64,000 nucleotides of DNA from Pseudomonadota bacterium (GTDB lineage: Bacteria > Desulfobacterota > Desulfobulbia > Desulfobulbales > Desulfocapsaceae): positions 124,001 to 188,000 of the forward strand of contig JAHJKP010000032.1 of the NCBI GenBank assembly GCA_018821985.1, given 5' to 3'. The notes beneath the pieces are model-generated. The model was not told the origin of the DNA. It saw only the letters and a program-made list of their open reading frames with translations, and ran no database searches. Below are positions 10,156 through 19,403 of the stretch, one piece after another (position 1 is the first letter of the stretch; each line of letters opens with the position of its first letter). A program made the position numbers and the translations under genes.

Positions 10156-11133
10156 ATGCCAATAATGGACGCATCGCTTTCCATTGGGGAGTTGACCCTG
10201 TCGCCACCTTTGGCGTTGGCCCCCATGGTCGGACTCTCCCATTCTGCACTGCGTACCCTGGTACTTGAGTTAGGGGGAGTCGGGCTTCTCTTTACGGAAA
10301 TGTTATCGGTGACCAGGCTTCCTCAGGAAAATGCCAATGTCTCGCCCTTTCTCTTCCGTTCGCCGGAAGAACAGCCACTTTTTTATCAGCTCTTCGTGAG
10401 CCCCGGCCAGGATGTGGTGCCAGCAGTTGAACGTCTGCACCAACTGGGTGCTCAGGGAATTGATCTGAATCTGGGCTGTCCGGCTCCCAACCTGCGTAAA
10501 CAGGGAGCGGGATGTGCCTTAACTAATGATCATGAACAGGTGCGTCATATAGTCGCCATGCTCAGACGCACCACCAGCCTGCCCTTGAGCGCCAAGATTC
10601 GTCTTGGCACAAGTTTAAATGAAGAAAGGTTGGTTGAATTTTGTCAGATGCTGGAGGGTGAGGGAGTTGATCTTCTTTCCGTGCATGGGCGTCTGCATGG
10701 GGAAAAATTTTGTCGTCGTCCGCACTGGGATTGGATTGGCAAGGTTAAATATGCCTTAAAAATACCGGTGCTAGCTAATGGCGGTATTTTCAGTGTTGAG
10801 GATGCCAGAAAATGCCTTGCTCTTTCCGGGGCGGATGGCTTGATGATTGGCCGGGGAGCTGCCTGTCGGCCTTGGCTATTTGCTGAGATTGCCAGGGATA
10901 TTTATGGGGTGTCAAGTGCTTTGTCTGATTTGAGCCTTTCGGATATTTATTTTCGTTTTGTCCAGTTGCTTGAGCGTTTTCGCCCGGAGCGGCGTCTGGG
11001 GCGTTTGAAACAGTTTACCCACTATTATGGGCAGAATTTTACCTTTGGCCATCACCTGGCAAGTGCTGTTCAGAACAGTGTTTCTGTAGAACAGGCCTGT
11101 GATCATGCCCGAATGTTTTTTAAGGGCCGTTAA
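10156..11133 (+). CDS. tRNA-dihydrouridine synthase (DusB-like)
   Basis: The protein (325 residues from this start) is a flavin-dependent TIM barrel that reduces uridine to dihydrouridine in tRNA. The family blocks are clear: LAPMVGLSHSALR at the start, the catalytic-cysteine block NLGCPAPN, K-x-R in SAKIRLG, VHGR, ANGGI and MIGRGA. An upstream open frame begins inside the preceding gene, but homology starts at the LAPM block. The ATG at 10156 has AAGG upstream and lies just beyond the previous stop, so I chose it; the ATG at 10165 is an alternative. Which Dus subtype and which tRNA position are not decidable here. Confidence 0.88.
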   Translation: MPIMDASLSIGELTLSPPLALAPMVGLSHSALRTLVLELGGVGLLFTEMLSVTRLPQENANVSPFLFRSPEEQPLFYQLFVSPGQDVVPAVERLHQLGAQGIDLNLGCPAPNLRKQGAGCALTNDHEQVRHIVAMLRRTTSLPLSAKIRLGTSLNEERLVEFCQMLEGEGVDLLSVHGRLHGEKFCRRPHWDWIGKVKYALKIPVLANGGIFSVEDARKCLALSGADGLMIGRGAACRPWLFAEIARDIYGVSSALSDLSLSDIYFRFVQLLERFRPERRLGRLKQFTHYYGQNFTFGHHLASAVQNSVSVEQACDHARMFFKGR

Positions 11134-11205
11134 AAAATAGCTTTATCTTTTATACAAATTTCTCTACGGCCCCTTATGCCGTTTTGACCATTCTATTGAT
11201 CATAT
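11121..11205. repeat. dispersed intergenic palindromic repeat, copy A
   Basis: The end of the dus gene (TAAGGGCCGT at 11121-11130) is an inverted copy, with one G fewer, of the segment ACGGCCCCTTA at 11166-11176. The core at 11160-11185 matches copy B at 30785-30810 in 22 of 26 positions, and the following GACCATTSTATTGA is shared with copy C at 15.85 kb. The core also folds as ACGGC/GCCGT followed by four T, so it may double as a weak terminator for the dus operon. Confidence 0.5.
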
Positions 11206-11309
11206 TATTTTTTTACAACGGCTTTGTCTAAGCGAAGAGTTACAGGTGTTGTATCCATCTCGAATGGAAAGGCAAAAATAGTTTAATATCAACGACAGGA
11301 GGAACAGTA

Positions 11310-11618
11310 ATGATTGAGCTGATCAAAAAGGCAATGTTGACTGGTTTGGGTGTGGCCTCATTGACCAAGGAAAAAATTGAGGAAATTGGTCGTGATTTTG
11401 TCGAACAGGGAAAACTTTCCCAGCAGGAGGGGGAAAAACTGGTAGATGAAATTCTTGCCAAGGTTGAAGAGGCTAAGGAGGATATTAGAAAACAGATTGA
11501 GGAGCGGGTTGAGGAAGTCGTGAAAAAGATGAACCTTGCTCGAATGAGTGACCTTGATGAACTGAAATTACAGATTAAGGAACTGCAGGATAGTCATAAA
11601 GGGAAGGAGAAGAAGTAA
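11310..11618 (+). CDS. phasin-like small helical protein
   Basis: This 102-residue protein is almost entirely charged amphipathic helix, with LTKEKIEEIGRDFVEQGKLS near the start and heptad-like K/E/L patterning to the end. That pattern and length match the small phasin-related or PHA granule-associated proteins common in delta-proteobacteria, where the N-terminal MIELIKKAMLTGLG segment is typical. A strong ribosome site (AGGAGG) lies 8 bases before the ATG. It stands alone between the dus gene and a convergent L,D-transpeptidase. No polyhydroxyalkanoate synthesis gene is in the window, so a granule role is not supported here; a coiled-coil chaperone-like role is equally possible. Confidence 0.7.
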   Translation: MIELIKKAMLTGLGVASLTKEKIEEIGRDFVEQGKLSQQEGEKLVDEILAKVEEAKEDIRKQIEERVEEVVKKMNLARMSDLDELKLQIKELQDSHKGKEKK

Positions 11619-11751
11619 CGGACTGTATTTGTGTTATTTTGCTTTTAGCAGCACTGTTAGCTATTGCCTACACTTATTTTGAATCGCAGAACTGCCGCAG
11701 CTACCTGCTTCTTGCGGAATGGTTGAAACAGCTTTGCAGAAGTTTGTGCTG

Positions 11752-13470
11752 TTATTCTTTAAACAGTATCTGCTCAAGCTGTTGATCACGATCATAGATA
11801 TCTGTATAAAAAGAGATCACTCCATTCTGGTCACTCTTGACTGTCTGGTAAGTGATATGTACCGGTATTGGTGTCGGCAGGCGGAGAATGGTTCGTTTGC
11901 CAGTGTCTATGATCTTCTTAAATCGATCCATTGGCCATTCTTTCTCGACACCGTCCAGTAGAAATTCTGCCAGTTTCAAAGGGTTGCTGAGGCGGATGCA
12001 TCCGTGACTGAAGTCCCGGCTGGAACGTTGAAAGAGAGACTGGGCAGGGGTGTCATGCATATAAACGTTATAGTTGTTTGGGAAGACAAATTTTATGGCG
12101 CCAAGGGCATTCCATTTACCAGGATCTTGTCGTAATTTGAACTGACCCATTTTTCTTCGGCTGACCTGTTTCCAGTTAATGGAGAGAGGATTTATCTCTC
12201 TGGCCGCAGAGGTCTTGTCACTGAAGAGGCGTATATGGTTTGAGTTTAGATAATAGGGGTTTTTTATGAGCTCGCTCAACATTTCATTACGGGCAATGCT
12301 GGGAGGAATGTTCCAGTAGGGGTTAAAATCGATATATTGTATATGGTCAGTGAATAATGGTGTTTCGTGCTTTTGTGTACCGACAATAACGGCCATTTCG
12401 AGAATGACTGTGTCATTGCTGATTCCTTCCAGAGTAAATCCGGCAACATTCACCAACACATATTTCTTACCGAGATCATGGGGCTCCCCGCGCCAGCGGT
12501 CAAGATTGAGGATGATCTGCTTTATCTTCTTTTCAACGGGTATGTTCATGGCAGCAAGAGTCGCTTTGCCAATCACTCCATCGCTGCTCAGGCCATGGTG
12601 AAGCTGAAACTGGGTGACGGCTTGGACAAGCATCTCGTCATACACGCGAGTCTCGGTTGTCGAGGATTGGATAAAACCTTCAATCCATAATCTTTTCCTT
12701 ATCGTTGGGATTCTTGAGTCCTGCTCGCCTGGATGAATGGTCTTTCCGGGTAAAACGGAGGACCATCCACCGGCCGCAGCTAAATTCCGATAGCGCGGCA
12801 AAGCGGTGCGCAGATTTTTATAATACTGGTGTGATGGCAACAGACCGGCCAGAAATTGATTTAGGTCCGGAGAAGAGAAAGCTGTTTTGATGAGTGCTCC
12901 TGCGTCAAAAGCAGGAGCACTCTCAGCCTTTATAAAAAGAGCGGGATTGCTATTGCTGGAATTAGCGCGACCTTTCTGAGCGTCATGGGTATACATGATA
13001 AAGGAAAGGGTCAGCAGGGTGTCAAGTTCAATCAGTTCTTCAGCTGTCTTTCCATTCCAGAGTGATGTGATCCGATGGACATTGTACTGCTTTGGAACCA
13101 GGCCATCCTGGTCTGAATTTTTTAAAACCGAGAGCAGTATTTTCGCTTTTTCTCCAGGGCCGTCTTTGGTGACCCATAGGGGTTGTAGATCCGTTCTGGC
13201 ATAGATGATGCCAAGCCATGGTTTCAAATTGTTGGATTTTTTGTCAGTCTGTGAATCTGAAGATTCAGCGTTGCACTGTTCGATTTGATCACAGAGGACA
13301 AAATTCAGTTTTTCCGCTGTGGTAGTAAGGCCTGCCAGAGGATAGAGAAGAATGGTGCAGAGTAGAAAGGGGATGATTAGCAGATTTTTTTGCAATCGTG
13401 AGCCTTTATTGAATGAGTTGCAAAGAGAGGTTCTGGATGGTATGTAATTCAGGGGAGAGAGGTTGTGCAT
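11752..13470 (-). CDS. L,D-transpeptidase, YcbB/LdtD type
   Basis: The family cross-links peptidoglycan stem peptides (3-3 links) in the periplasm. The protein has an N-terminal membrane anchor or signal segment (LLIIPFLLCTILLYPLAGL, about residues 27-45), a long scaffold domain, a peptidoglycan-binding motif (AVTQFQLHHGLSSDGVIGKA) and a YkuD catalytic domain with HDTP and the active-site SHGCIRL, the cysteine near residue 492. Size (572 residues) fits YcbB rather than the short YkuD proteins. I take the ATG at 13470, with AGAGG 12 bases upstream, rather than the TTG at 13494. It diverges from tatC, with about 85 bases between the starts. Confidence 0.9.
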   Translation of the reverse strand: MHNLSPLNYIPSRTSLCNSFNKGSRLQKNLLIIPFLLCTILLYPLAGLTTTAEKLNFVLCDQIEQCNAESSDSQTDKKSNNLKPWLGIIYARTDLQPLWVTKDGPGEKAKILLSVLKNSDQDGLVPKQYNVHRITSLWNGKTAEELIELDTLLTLSFIMYTHDAQKGRANSSNSNPALFIKAESAPAFDAGALIKTAFSSPDLNQFLAGLLPSHQYYKNLRTALPRYRNLAAAGGWSSVLPGKTIHPGEQDSRIPTIRKRLWIEGFIQSSTTETRVYDEMLVQAVTQFQLHHGLSSDGVIGKATLAAMNIPVEKKIKQIILNLDRWRGEPHDLGKKYVLVNVAGFTLEGISNDTVILEMAVIVGTQKHETPLFTDHIQYIDFNPYWNIPPSIARNEMLSELIKNPYYLNSNHIRLFSDKTSAAREINPLSINWKQVSRRKMGQFKLRQDPGKWNALGAIKFVFPNNYNVYMHDTPAQSLFQRSSRDFSHGCIRLSNPLKLAEFLLDGVEKEWPMDRFKKIIDTGKRTILRLPTPIPVHITYQTVKSDQNGVISFYTDIYDRDQQLEQILFKE

Positions 13471-13555
13471 ATTGATGGATGTGCCTCTTGGCAAAAAACA
13501 GGTTGAATAAGTTTTTTATAATATCACTGCAGGCTAGAAAATAGCAAGAATAACA

Positions 13556-14397
13556 ATGACTGAACAGAAGAATAGCTCAGAACAGGTGCAAGATCCTGAA
13601 TCTCCAGGCGAGGGAGAGAGTGAACAATTCAATGCCCAATCCTTGACCGATCATCTGCGTGATCTACGATCATGTCTTATCGTCTCTCTGGCTGCGATCA
13701 TTGTCGGCTTTGCCGGTTCCTATGGCTTTATTGAATCTATTGGAGTCTGGTTTTTCAAACCGCTTACCGATGTCCTGCCCGAAGGCTCGTCGCTTATTTT
13801 TACCTCGTATCAGGAAGGGTTTTTTTTTATCTAAAGCTCGCCTTCGTTTGCGGCCTGCTCCTGGCCAGTCCAGTCATCTTTTATCAAATCTGGCGTTTTC
13901 TGGCCCCCGGACTTTACAAACATGAGAAACGCGTACTTTTGCCCTTTTCCTTTCTCTCCACCATCTGCTTTTTGAGCGGTGCGACCTTTGGTTATTTTGT
14001 CGTCTTTCCGCCAGCCTTCCGTTTTCTTGTTGGGTACAGCAATGATTTTTTGATGTCACTGCCGGCTGTCAGTGAATATTTTTCTCTGGCCCTTCGTCTG
14101 CTCATTGCCTTTGGCGTCATCTTTGAAATGCCGGTACTAATGGTCTTCCTGGCCAAAATTGGTGTTGTCAATATTGCTTTTCTGAATCGTCATCGCAAGT
14201 ATGCCATTCTTGTTAATTTTATTATCGCGGCAATTTTGACTCCGACTCCTGATGTCGTGAATCAGTTAATGATGGCAGCGCCATTGATGGTCTTGTATGA
14301 AATCAGTATCGTTGCCGTGTGGCTCTTTGGCAGGAAAAGCTTTGCTGCTTTTCAGCCAGGCGTAGATGTTGAGGAAAACGATGTTGCTGAAGGATGA
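13556..14397 (+). pseudogene. tatC: Sec-independent translocase TatC, frame interrupted at a T9 tract
   Basis: TatC is the polytopic receptor of the twin-arginine export pathway in the inner membrane. The N-terminal part (13556-13834) carries the typical DHLRDLR motif and first membrane helix, then reads EGFFF-I-stop at 13832-13834. The rest of TatC (YLKLAF..., ASPVIFYQIWRFLAPGLYKHEKR, then four further hydrophobic helices) continues without stops in the -1 frame to 14397. The switch falls in nine consecutive T at 13820-13828. One extra T restores EGFFFYLK, exactly the spacing of the family motif. It may be a real mutation, a sequencing indel in a homopolymer, or slippage-dependent expression. 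No tatA or tatB is in the window. I mark it as interrupted but it may be functional. Confidence 0.85.
13820..13828 (+). other. T9 homopolymer at the tatC frame switch
   Basis: Nine T follow GGG in frame as GGG TTT TTT TTT ATC TAA. Moving back one base on this run makes the next codons TAT CTA AAG, which restores the TatC frame. The stop lies two codons past the run. This is the geometry expected either for polymerase or ribosome slippage or for an indel error. Confidence 0.8.
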
Positions 14398-14508
14398 TGT
14401 TGTTGTCTGCAAAAGCTTATTTGTTACCACATCTGCTGGATTCTTTTATTGGGGTACGCTATAAGTAGAGATTTAAGTCCCCTTTTGATTCTATAACTGG
14501 AGGTTGTG

Positions 14509-15789
14509 ATGAGTGTTTCTGGAGATTTTGCAAAGGCATTGGAGATTGGACGTCCCCCTAATATTAGACAATTATTCCCCAATTCCCGTGCCCTGCTGGT
14601 CAGCGGTAAGGTGATTGACCGCGCTCTGCGTGCCAAGGGGGGATCTATGACCATGGCAGCTAATGGCCGAAATCTTTTTATTATCCGTGGCGCATTGCAG
14701 GCCGCACAACGAGCCGATGCCGCACTGATCATTGAGATTGCCCGTTCCGAGGGTGGAGCTTCTGCCTATTGTGCCGTGAATTACTGGAATATTGCCCGTC
14801 AGGTAGATGCCATGTGCAATGAATTTGGCATTACGGTGCCGGTGGCCATTCACGCCGATCATTACGGGATCAAAAAGGAAGAGGACCTTCCTATGGCCAG
14901 AGTTGAGATTCCCACAATTTTTGAAGCGGGGATTACTTCAATTGCCATTGACGCCTCGCATATGGCTGATGATCTGAACTTGCTGGCCAATATTGAACTG
15001 AATGCCATGATTCCTGCCTGGGCAGGGCTTGAGACCGAGGTGGGTGAGATCAAAGGTTCGCAGGGGCTCTCCACTGTTGATGACGCCTCCTTTTTGATCA
15101 AGGGTCTGAACGCCCACGGTATTTGTGCTGATTGGATTGCTCTGAATAATGGAACCACCCATGGCCTTGAGGCGAGCAGTCAGGGTATTCAGGTGGAATT
15201 GACCACGACTATCCATGAGCATCTGGCCCCGTATGGCACATCAGGTGCCCAGCATGGGACCTCCGGCAACAGCTCTGAGCGTTTGCGAGCCATCGCCCGT
15301 CAGACCCACACCACCAAGGCCAATGTGGCAACGGCCCTGCAGATGGTCTCATGGGGAGTGGAGGTTAATGATTACGGCAATGCCATCTTGGACGATGGCG
15401 GCAATCTGAAGAAGGTCAAGGGAGAAGGGGTTACTGAAGAGATGTGGCAGCAGATGACATCCTATGCTGATTCCAAGAGTTGGAAAAGTGGTGATTACAA
15501 GAAGTTGAATCTGCCCTTTGAGCCCAGACTTCTTGGTCAGCCCCGGGAGATTCGCGAGCGTATGGCCAGGCGGGTGGAGGAATTTGTCTATACCATGCTG
15601 ACGGATGTGTTCTATGCCGGAGGCAGTGCCACCCTGGCCCGCGAGGTGATTCTCGAGGCCGGATCTTATGACCTTGGTCCCAAGGTGGGACGAATTGAAG
15701 ACCCGGCGCAATGGAGCCGGGAACTAATTATTGAACGTGCCAGAACGCTTGATGTGAATAAGGGGCCGGATGGCCATTTTGACGATTAG
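14509..15789 (+). CDS. class II fructose-bisphosphate aldolase family protein
   Basis: The 426-residue protein is a metal-dependent class II aldolase of the TIM-barrel type. Visible signatures are the zinc-binding HADH (AIHADHYG), the glycine-rich ETEVGEIKG, the GTTHG block and HGTSG. The family cleaves fructose-1,6-bisphosphate to dihydroxyacetone phosphate and glyceraldehyde-3-phosphate, in the reverse direction for gluconeogenesis; related enzymes use tagatose bisphosphate. It is longer than E. coli FbaA (359) mainly at the C-terminus, as in a subgroup seen in delta-proteobacteria. I use the ATG at 14509, which has GGAGG five bases upstream; the GTG just before it is too close to that site. 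Confidence 0.86.
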   Translation: MSVSGDFAKALEIGRPPNIRQLFPNSRALLVSGKVIDRALRAKGGSMTMAANGRNLFIIRGALQAAQRADAALIIEIARSEGGASAYCAVNYWNIARQVDAMCNEFGITVPVAIHADHYGIKKEEDLPMARVEIPTIFEAGITSIAIDASHMADDLNLLANIELNAMIPAWAGLETEVGEIKGSQGLSTVDDASFLIKGLNAHGICADWIALNNGTTHGLEASSQGIQVELTTTIHEHLAPYGTSGAQHGTSGNSSERLRAIARQTHTTKANVATALQMVSWGVEVNDYGNAILDDGGNLKKVKGEGVTEEMWQQMTSYADSKSWKSGDYKKLNLPFEPRLLGQPREIRERMARRVEEFVYTMLTDVFYAGGSATLAREVILEAGSYDLGPKVGRIEDPAQWSRELIIERARTLDVNKGPDGHFDD

Positions 15790-15824
15790 GTGCTCTTCTA
15801 AAATAACCAATATATTAGTTCTAA

Positions 15825-15868
15825 CCATTTCGTTGCGGCCATTTATGTCGACCATTGTATTGAAATGG
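15825..15868. repeat. dispersed intergenic palindromic repeat, copy C
   Basis: The segment is bounded by an inverted pair CCATTTC (15825-15831) and GAAATGG (15862-15868). Its inner part, CATTTCGTTGCGGCC then TTATGTCGACCATTGTATTGA, resembles copies A and B and shares the GACCATTSTATTGA tail with copy A. It sits in the gap between the aldolase and the epimerase gene. Confidence 0.45.
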
Positions 15869-15902
15869 TATGGTTGTTTTTGAACAACGGTTTAAGGAAA
15901 TT

Positions 15903-16913
15903 ATGAAAAAAATACTTGTAACCGGGGCAGCCGGTTTTATAGGGGCTCATCTGGTCAGAAGGTTAACGGATAATGGCGCTGAAGTGGTTGGTATTGATAA
16001 CCTGACTGACTATTATGATCCCCAGTTAAAAAAAGATCGGCTGGCCCATCTGGCAGCAGGGGAGCGTTTTCATCATGTGAACATTGATATCGCTGATCGC
16101 CCGGCCATGGAAAAGTTGTTTCAGGAGCACAGTTTTGATGCGGTGGTTAATATGGCCGCCCAGCCCGGGGTTCGTTACTCCCTTATTAATCCATATTCCT
16201 ATGTGGATACCAATATTGTTGGTTTTGTCAATATCCTGGAGGGGTGCCGTCACTCAGGGGTCAAGCACTTTGTCTATGCCTCTTCCAGTTCGGTGTATGG
16301 TGCCAATACCCGGCGTCCCTATTCGGTGCATGACAATGTGGACCATCCGCTCTCGCTCTATGCCGCCTCGAAGAAGGCCAACGAACTGATGGCCCATACC
16401 TATAGCCATCTTTTTGGTTTGCCCACTACCGGGCTACGTTTTTTTACAGTTTATGGCCCATGGGGCAGGCCGGACATGGCTCCAGTTCTTTTTGCTAAGG
16501 CTATCATGGCCGGTGAACCGATTAATGTCTTTAATAACGGAGATATGGAACGCGATTTTACCTATATTGACGATATCGTCGAAGGGGTGGTTCGGGTCAT
16601 TAATAAGGTACCTGAGCCGGATCCGCAATGGAATGGTGATTCACCTGATCCGGCCACCTCATACTGTCCTTACCGTATCTATAATATAGGCAATAATAAT
16701 AAAGAGAAATTGCTGCATTTTATTCATGTGCTTGAAAAGCATCTGGGGCGAAAAGCGGACAAGAACTTTCTGCCAATGCAGCCTGGTGATGTCCAGGTGA
16801 CCTATGCCAATGTGGATGACTTGATTCGGGATTTCGCCTATAAACCGGCGACATCATTGGAAGAAGGTGTACGTAAATTTGTGGCGTGGTATAAAGATTA
16901 TTATAAAAAATAG
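15903..16913 (+). CDS. NAD-dependent sugar epimerase, UDP-glucuronate 4-epimerase-like
   Basis: This 336-residue short-chain dehydrogenase starts with the NAD-binding TGAAGFIGAHL and carries the catalytic S/Y/K set as SSSSVYG and YAASKKANE. The segments NLTDYYDPQLK and GLRFFTVYGPWGRPDMA are characteristic of UDP-glucuronate 4-epimerases (LpsL/CapI type), which make UDP-galacturonate for surface polysaccharides. Start MKKILVTG has AAGGA upstream; an in-frame ATG at 15870 would add 11 residues before the NAD motif and is less likely. It is followed by a strong bidirectional terminator, so it ends its transcript. Substrate assignment is by motif only. Confidence 0.87.
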   Translation: MKKILVTGAAGFIGAHLVRRLTDNGAEVVGIDNLTDYYDPQLKKDRLAHLAAGERFHHVNIDIADRPAMEKLFQEHSFDAVVNMAAQPGVRYSLINPYSYVDTNIVGFVNILEGCRHSGVKHFVYASSSSVYGANTRRPYSVHDNVDHPLSLYAASKKANELMAHTYSHLFGLPTTGLRFFTVYGPWGRPDMAPVLFAKAIMAGEPINVFNNGDMERDFTYIDDIVEGVVRVINKVPEPDPQWNGDSPDPATSYCPYRIYNIGNNNKEKLLHFIHVLEKHLGRKADKNFLPMQPGDVQVTYANVDDLIRDFAYKPATSLEEGVRKFVAWYKDYYKK

Positions 16914-17064
16914 ATCATGATTTTCCTGATCAAAGATGAAAGATTCAGGGTGAAGGTGATTGGCTTGAAGTTATGAGTCTTTTCCTATTTGTGGACTCAC
17001 CTGTCGAACATGACATAAAACTCTTCAAGCATTTCAAAGTGGAAGAGAAAAAAACGTTCATAAC

Positions 17065-17108
17065 AAAAAGGGGGTTGCTGCAAGTTAACTTGCAGCAACC
17101 CCCTTTTT
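17065..17108. terminator. perfect palindromic bidirectional terminator
   Basis: A 44-base perfect inverted repeat without a spacer (centre between 17086 and 17087) starts with AAAAAGGGGG and ends with CCCCCTTTTT. It gives a GC-rich stem with a T run on both strands. It lies between the convergent epimerase gene and lpxC and should stop transcription from both sides. Confidence 0.93.
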
Positions 17109-17140
17109 GTTTCATTTCAGTGACCTGAAATGAAAATGAA

Positions 17141-18136
17141 TCAGCAAGATGGTGCTATGGCTGTATGGGTCGGATAGGGGTTGAAAAGGGGGATAAGCAT
17201 GTCACCTGCTGCTTTTGTGGTTGAGAGGACCTGCTTGAGCACGGAGTGATTGCCGTTCCGATCCAGTTCGATCAGCTCCCAACAGTCCGGGGCGCTGGCA
17301 ATGGCCTGCATGAAGGCAAGATGTTGAGTGTGGCCGGTTCGATGAGCAATAACATGGCCTAGGACGGGACAACCAAGGAGCGCTAGATCTCCGACCAGAT
17401 CAAGGACTTTGTGGCGGATAAATTCATCACTGAAACGCAGCCCCTCTTCATTCAACACCGTCTTTCTGTTCCAGTGAATAGCGATAACGTTGCTCAGGTT
17501 TCCGCCCAGAGCCAGGCCATTCTCCCATAATTCTTCAACCTGTTCAACATAGCCAAAGGTCCTGGCCATGGCAATCTCTTCTGCAAAGCGCTCTCCTGTC
17601 AGGTTTATGGAGTAGCGTTGGGTCTGGATGAGTTCGTCGTTAAAGCTGATCTCACCGCTTATTTTGAAACCGTTGTAAGGAAGGATACGAAGCAGGCTGT
17701 CGCCGTCCTGATAGGTTATCTCTTTCGTAATGCGCAGTGCTTTACGAAAGGCCTTTTGTTTTCTTTTTCCTGTTTGCTTAAGGAGGTGCATAAAAGGACC
17801 GGCACTGCCATCCATGATCGGCACTTCGATCCCGTCAAGTTCAATGTCTGCGTTATCGATGCCGTACCCGAGAAGGGCGGCCATAAGGTGTTCAGTGGTG
17901 GACACTGTTATGCCATTGTCACTAATGGTTGTGGCAAGACGGGTATCAATGACCTTGTCCATGATCGCCTGAATATGTTGATTGGAAGTCAGGTCGCAAC
18001 GAAAAAAACGAATTCCGTTGTTTTCTGGAGCGGGCTTAATGGCCAGATTGACAGGTTTCCCTGAGTGCAGCCCGATTCCGCAAAAACGGATAGTCTTGCG
18101 AACGGTATGCTGATGTGGCTCTGCTTGATGTGACAT
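17141..18136 (-). CDS. lpxC: UDP-3-O-acyl-N-acetylglucosamine deacetylase
   Basis: LpxC carries out the committed step of lipid A synthesis, a zinc-dependent deacetylation in the cytosol. The 331-residue protein has normal length, the opening block GIGLHSGKPV, the first zinc histidine in STTEHLMAAL, the second zinc set in HKVLDLVGDLALLG (His and Asp), and the catalytic histidine in AHRTGHTQH. AAGG precedes the ATG. The nearby lpxK, in the same direction but 200 bases upstream, is the only lipid A neighbour; fabZ and lpxA are not here. The gene ends at the strong palindromic terminator. Confidence 0.96.
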   Translation of the reverse strand: MSHQAEPHQHTVRKTIRFCGIGLHSGKPVNLAIKPAPENNGIRFFRCDLTSNQHIQAIMDKVIDTRLATTISDNGITVSTTEHLMAALLGYGIDNADIELDGIEVPIMDGSAGPFMHLLKQTGKRKQKAFRKALRITKEITYQDGDSLLRILPYNGFKISGEISFNDELIQTQRYSINLTGERFAEEIAMARTFGYVEQVEELWENGLALGGNLSNVIAIHWNRKTVLNEEGLRFSDEFIRHKVLDLVGDLALLGCPVLGHVIAHRTGHTQHLAFMQAIASAPDCWELIELDRNGNHSVLKQVLSTTKAAGDMLIPLFNPYPTHTAIAPSC

Positions 18137-18338
18137 ATAAAAACCTTATTATTCAGGAATAATGAGAGCATAATTATGATTATTAATATGCAAAAATCAA
18201 GCCACCGAGATGATAAAGTCGTCATGAATAAAAAAATACTGTTTATTCAGTCAGTTGGTGTGATGGTAATGGTTGGATTGTCATTGGGGCGACTGTGGGA
18301 TAAAAGACACGAGGGGTAGCTATAGAGGGAAAAACACA

Positions 18339-19403
18339 TCATATGGTGTGGCGCTGGAGCAGGTTGAGTCTTTCCAGAACATAGGATTTCAGGTCATCGT
18401 CAATATGGGTCCGCATCTGCAGACTGAAAAGGGGAAGATCAAAATGAGAGTTCTTTAACTTGACCATGTCCTTGGCGGTGGTAATTATCCCTCGGGCACC
18501 GGTCGCCATAGCATCTTTCTGGAGCTGCTGGAGGAGGCGGGGAGTATAGTGTTGATGGTCCTTGAGACTGGTGAAGCCGCACAAGGCAATGTCCTGTTCG
18601 ATCAGACTCTTGCGGAAGGCCTCGGGCCTGGCAATGCCGCAAAAACCATAAAGTGGCATCGGCAGGCCCGAGAGGGGTATCGTTTTACCCTCCTTCTCAT
18701 CTCTTGCATCACAAGGGGTGTAAGAACTGAAAAAAATAGGTTTATGAGGAAAACGATTTCGCAGGAGAGCGGCAAAGCGTTCCGCTCTTTCCTTGTTGGT
18801 TGCGGTTGTACCGGTGAGTAGAAAGGCGTCACTTCGCAGGAGTGCTGAAACCGGCTCCCGTAGATCGCCACCCGGAAAGACTCGGCTGTTGCCGGCAAGT
18901 GATTCAGCGCTGAAGAGCACCAGATTGATATCCCGCTCCACGGCCATATGCTGGAAGCCATCGTCCAAAAGGAGGATATTGCTGCCAAAGGCATGAATGG
19001 CGTGTCGGCAAGGCAGGGCTCGCACAATGCCGGTGAGAACAGGGATGCCGGGCAGAGTCTCGGCCAGAAGCCGTGGTTCGTCTCCGGCCTCTTCAGCACT
19101 AAGGTATAGCTCTTTACCATCTGACACAACATTAACCTTATTATCGATAGCACCTCCATAGCCACGACTGATGATAGCCGGTTTGTACCCCTGCTTCTGT
19201 AAAAATGTGGCCAGGTAACTGACAATGGGGGTCTTTCCAGTGCCACCCATTGTCAGGTTGCCTATGGAAATAACCGGCACCTCCATTTTGTATCGTCGAA
19301 AGAAATTGCGAGCGTACAGGGAGAAGCGGAGCTTCATGGCCGCGCTGTAAAGTGGACTGAATGGCCGTCCAAGGAGGTAGATGTTTTTTCTGGAATCAGG
19401 CAT
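18339..19403 (-). CDS. lpxK: tetraacyldisaccharide 4'-kinase
   Basis: LpxK phosphorylates the 4' position of the lipid A disaccharide at the inner membrane. The 354-residue protein shows the P-loop GNLTMGGTGKTP, the following SRGYGG block, DEP in GDEPRLLAE, the conserved LLLDDGFQH segment and GIARPEAF near the C-terminus. Length is typical. Its start lies opposite the promoter of livJ, so the two are divergently transcribed. It and lpxC could share a reverse-strand transcript, although 200 bases lie between them. Confidence 0.95.
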   Translation of the reverse strand: MPDSRKNIYLLGRPFSPLYSAAMKLRFSLYARNFFRRYKMEVPVISIGNLTMGGTGKTPIVSYLATFLQKQGYKPAIISRGYGGAIDNKVNVVSDGKELYLSAEEAGDEPRLLAETLPGIPVLTGIVRALPCRHAIHAFGSNILLLDDGFQHMAVERDINLVLFSAESLAGNSRVFPGGDLREPVSALLRSDAFLLTGTTATNKERAERFAALLRNRFPHKPIFFSSYTPCDARDEKEGKTIPLSGLPMPLYGFCGIARPEAFRKSLIEQDIALCGFTSLKDHQHYTPRLLQQLQKDAMATGARGIITTAKDMVKLKNSHFDLPLFSLQMRTHIDDDLKSYVLERLNLLQRHTI

